Shown here: piece by piece, positions 5,814 to 6,131 of the stretch
Position numbering within the stretch: position 1 is the stretch's first letter
Layout: every line of letters starts with the position of its first letter
Assembly (NCBI GenBank): GCA_030673585.1
Contig: DAOVIU010000082.1
Location: 1 to 6,131, forward strand
Length of the DNA: 6,131 nucleotides
Direction of reading: 5' to 3'
Source: Pseudomonadota bacterium
GTDB taxonomy: Bacteria > Desulfobacterota > BSN033 > G020346125
Notes under the pieces: generated by a model
Seen by the model: only the letters and a program-made list of their open reading frames with translations
Database searches by the model: none
Told to the model about the DNA's origin: nothing
Position numbers and translations under genes: made by a program

Positions 5814-6098
5814 CTATTCCTGAATGATTTCGGTATAATGAGCTTTGCTGATAACAAAAAGGCTAGTTGCGCCACAACCGTTACAGTCATAAACCATTGG
5901 AATTACCTCAATACCGTCGTGATTAAAAATCGGATAATAATCGACACCCCAAGCCAATATTTCAGTCATTTGGGTATTACATTCAGGACAAAATAGGACA
6001 GAGGATAATTCAGTTATAGGAAGTTTCTTGACTTTTTTTTCGATAAACGCCTCGGTTAATTTCTTTCTTCTCTTAGACAAATGGATCACCTTGCCCAT
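5814..6098 (-). CDS. Small two-CxxC (zinc-ribbon-like) protein of unknown function (94 residues)
   Basis: I do not recognise the family. The start is ATG 6098, preceded by an excellent AAAGGAGG with 6 nt between GGAGG and the ATG; a longer in-frame ATG at 6119 exists but would place this ribosome binding site inside the gene. The first about 27 residues are very basic (MGKVIHLSKRRKK, then EKKVKK) and probably helical. A compact domain follows with FCPEC (C37, C40) and DCNGC (C72, C75), 31 residues between the pairs, which is typical of a single zinc site holding a beta-sheet. The segment between the pairs (around ILAWGVDYYPIFNHDGIEVIP) is aromatic and hydrophobic and could be a binding surface. 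A role in nucleic-acid or protein binding is inference. The gene is probably the first of a minus-strand pair with the 63-residue zinc-ribbon gene; its promoter would lie beyond the right edge. Confidence 0.85.
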   Translation of the reverse strand: MGKVIHLSKRRKKLTEAFIEKKVKKLPITELSSVLFCPECNTQMTEILAWGVDYYPIFNHDGIEVIPMVYDCNGCGATSLFVISKAHYTEIIQE

Positions 6099-6104
6099 TT
6101 CACT

Positions 6105-6112
6105 CCTCCTTT
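6105..6112 (-). promoter_or_regulatory. Ribosome binding site of the 94-residue protein
   Basis: AAAGGAGG on the minus strand sits 6 nt before the ATG at 6098. It is the strongest such site in the window and decides the start in favour of the shorter protein. Confidence 0.8.
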
Positions 6113-6131
6113 GGATCACGTTAACCTAGCC

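Overview
The window looks like a chromosomal piece of a Gram-negative bacterium with a double membrane. It carries an LPS-transporter permease gene (lptF) directly followed by the apolipoprotein N-acyltransferase gene (lnt). Base composition is near balanced by eye. The lptF-lnt pairing and a LarA-family protein would fit a Desulfobacterota (former Deltaproteobacteria)-like or other anaerobic lineage, but that is an inference; no rRNA or other marker is present.

Layout from left to right. (1) 1-405, minus strand: the N-terminal 135 residues of a small membrane-anchored protein that runs off the left edge. (2) 406-750: a divergent intergenic region ending in a near-consensus sigma70-type promoter set only 11 bp before the lptF start. 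(3) 751-3493, plus strand: lptF and lnt, 25 bp apart and probably one transcript. (4) 3490-4731, minus strand: a full-length LarA-family (DUF2088) nickel-pincer-type racemase/epimerase homologue, convergent with lnt and overlapping it by 4 bp. (5) 4746-5499: about 750 bp without a convincing gene; it holds the probable leader of the larA-like gene and several inverted repeats. (6) 5500-6098, minus strand: two small proteins, each with two CxxC pairs (63 and 94 residues), separated by a GC-rich stretch with competing hairpins.

How the genes fit together: LptF is one of the two inner-membrane permease subunits that, with LptG and the ATPase LptB, extract LPS from the inner membrane. Lnt adds the third acyl chain to lipoproteins in the same membrane. 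The operon is therefore an envelope-biogenesis unit, although lptG is not beside lptF here. The LarA-like enzyme is metabolically unrelated and belongs to a separate opposing transcription unit; no nickel-pincer cofactor genes (larB, larC, larE) are in view. The small zinc-ribbon proteins have no assigned function.

I see no tRNA, rRNA, CRISPR array, insertion sequence or attachment site. I also found no clear evidence of a new multi-gene system. The most interesting signals are the nearly leaderless lptF start, the structured larA-like leader, and the two small CxxC proteins.
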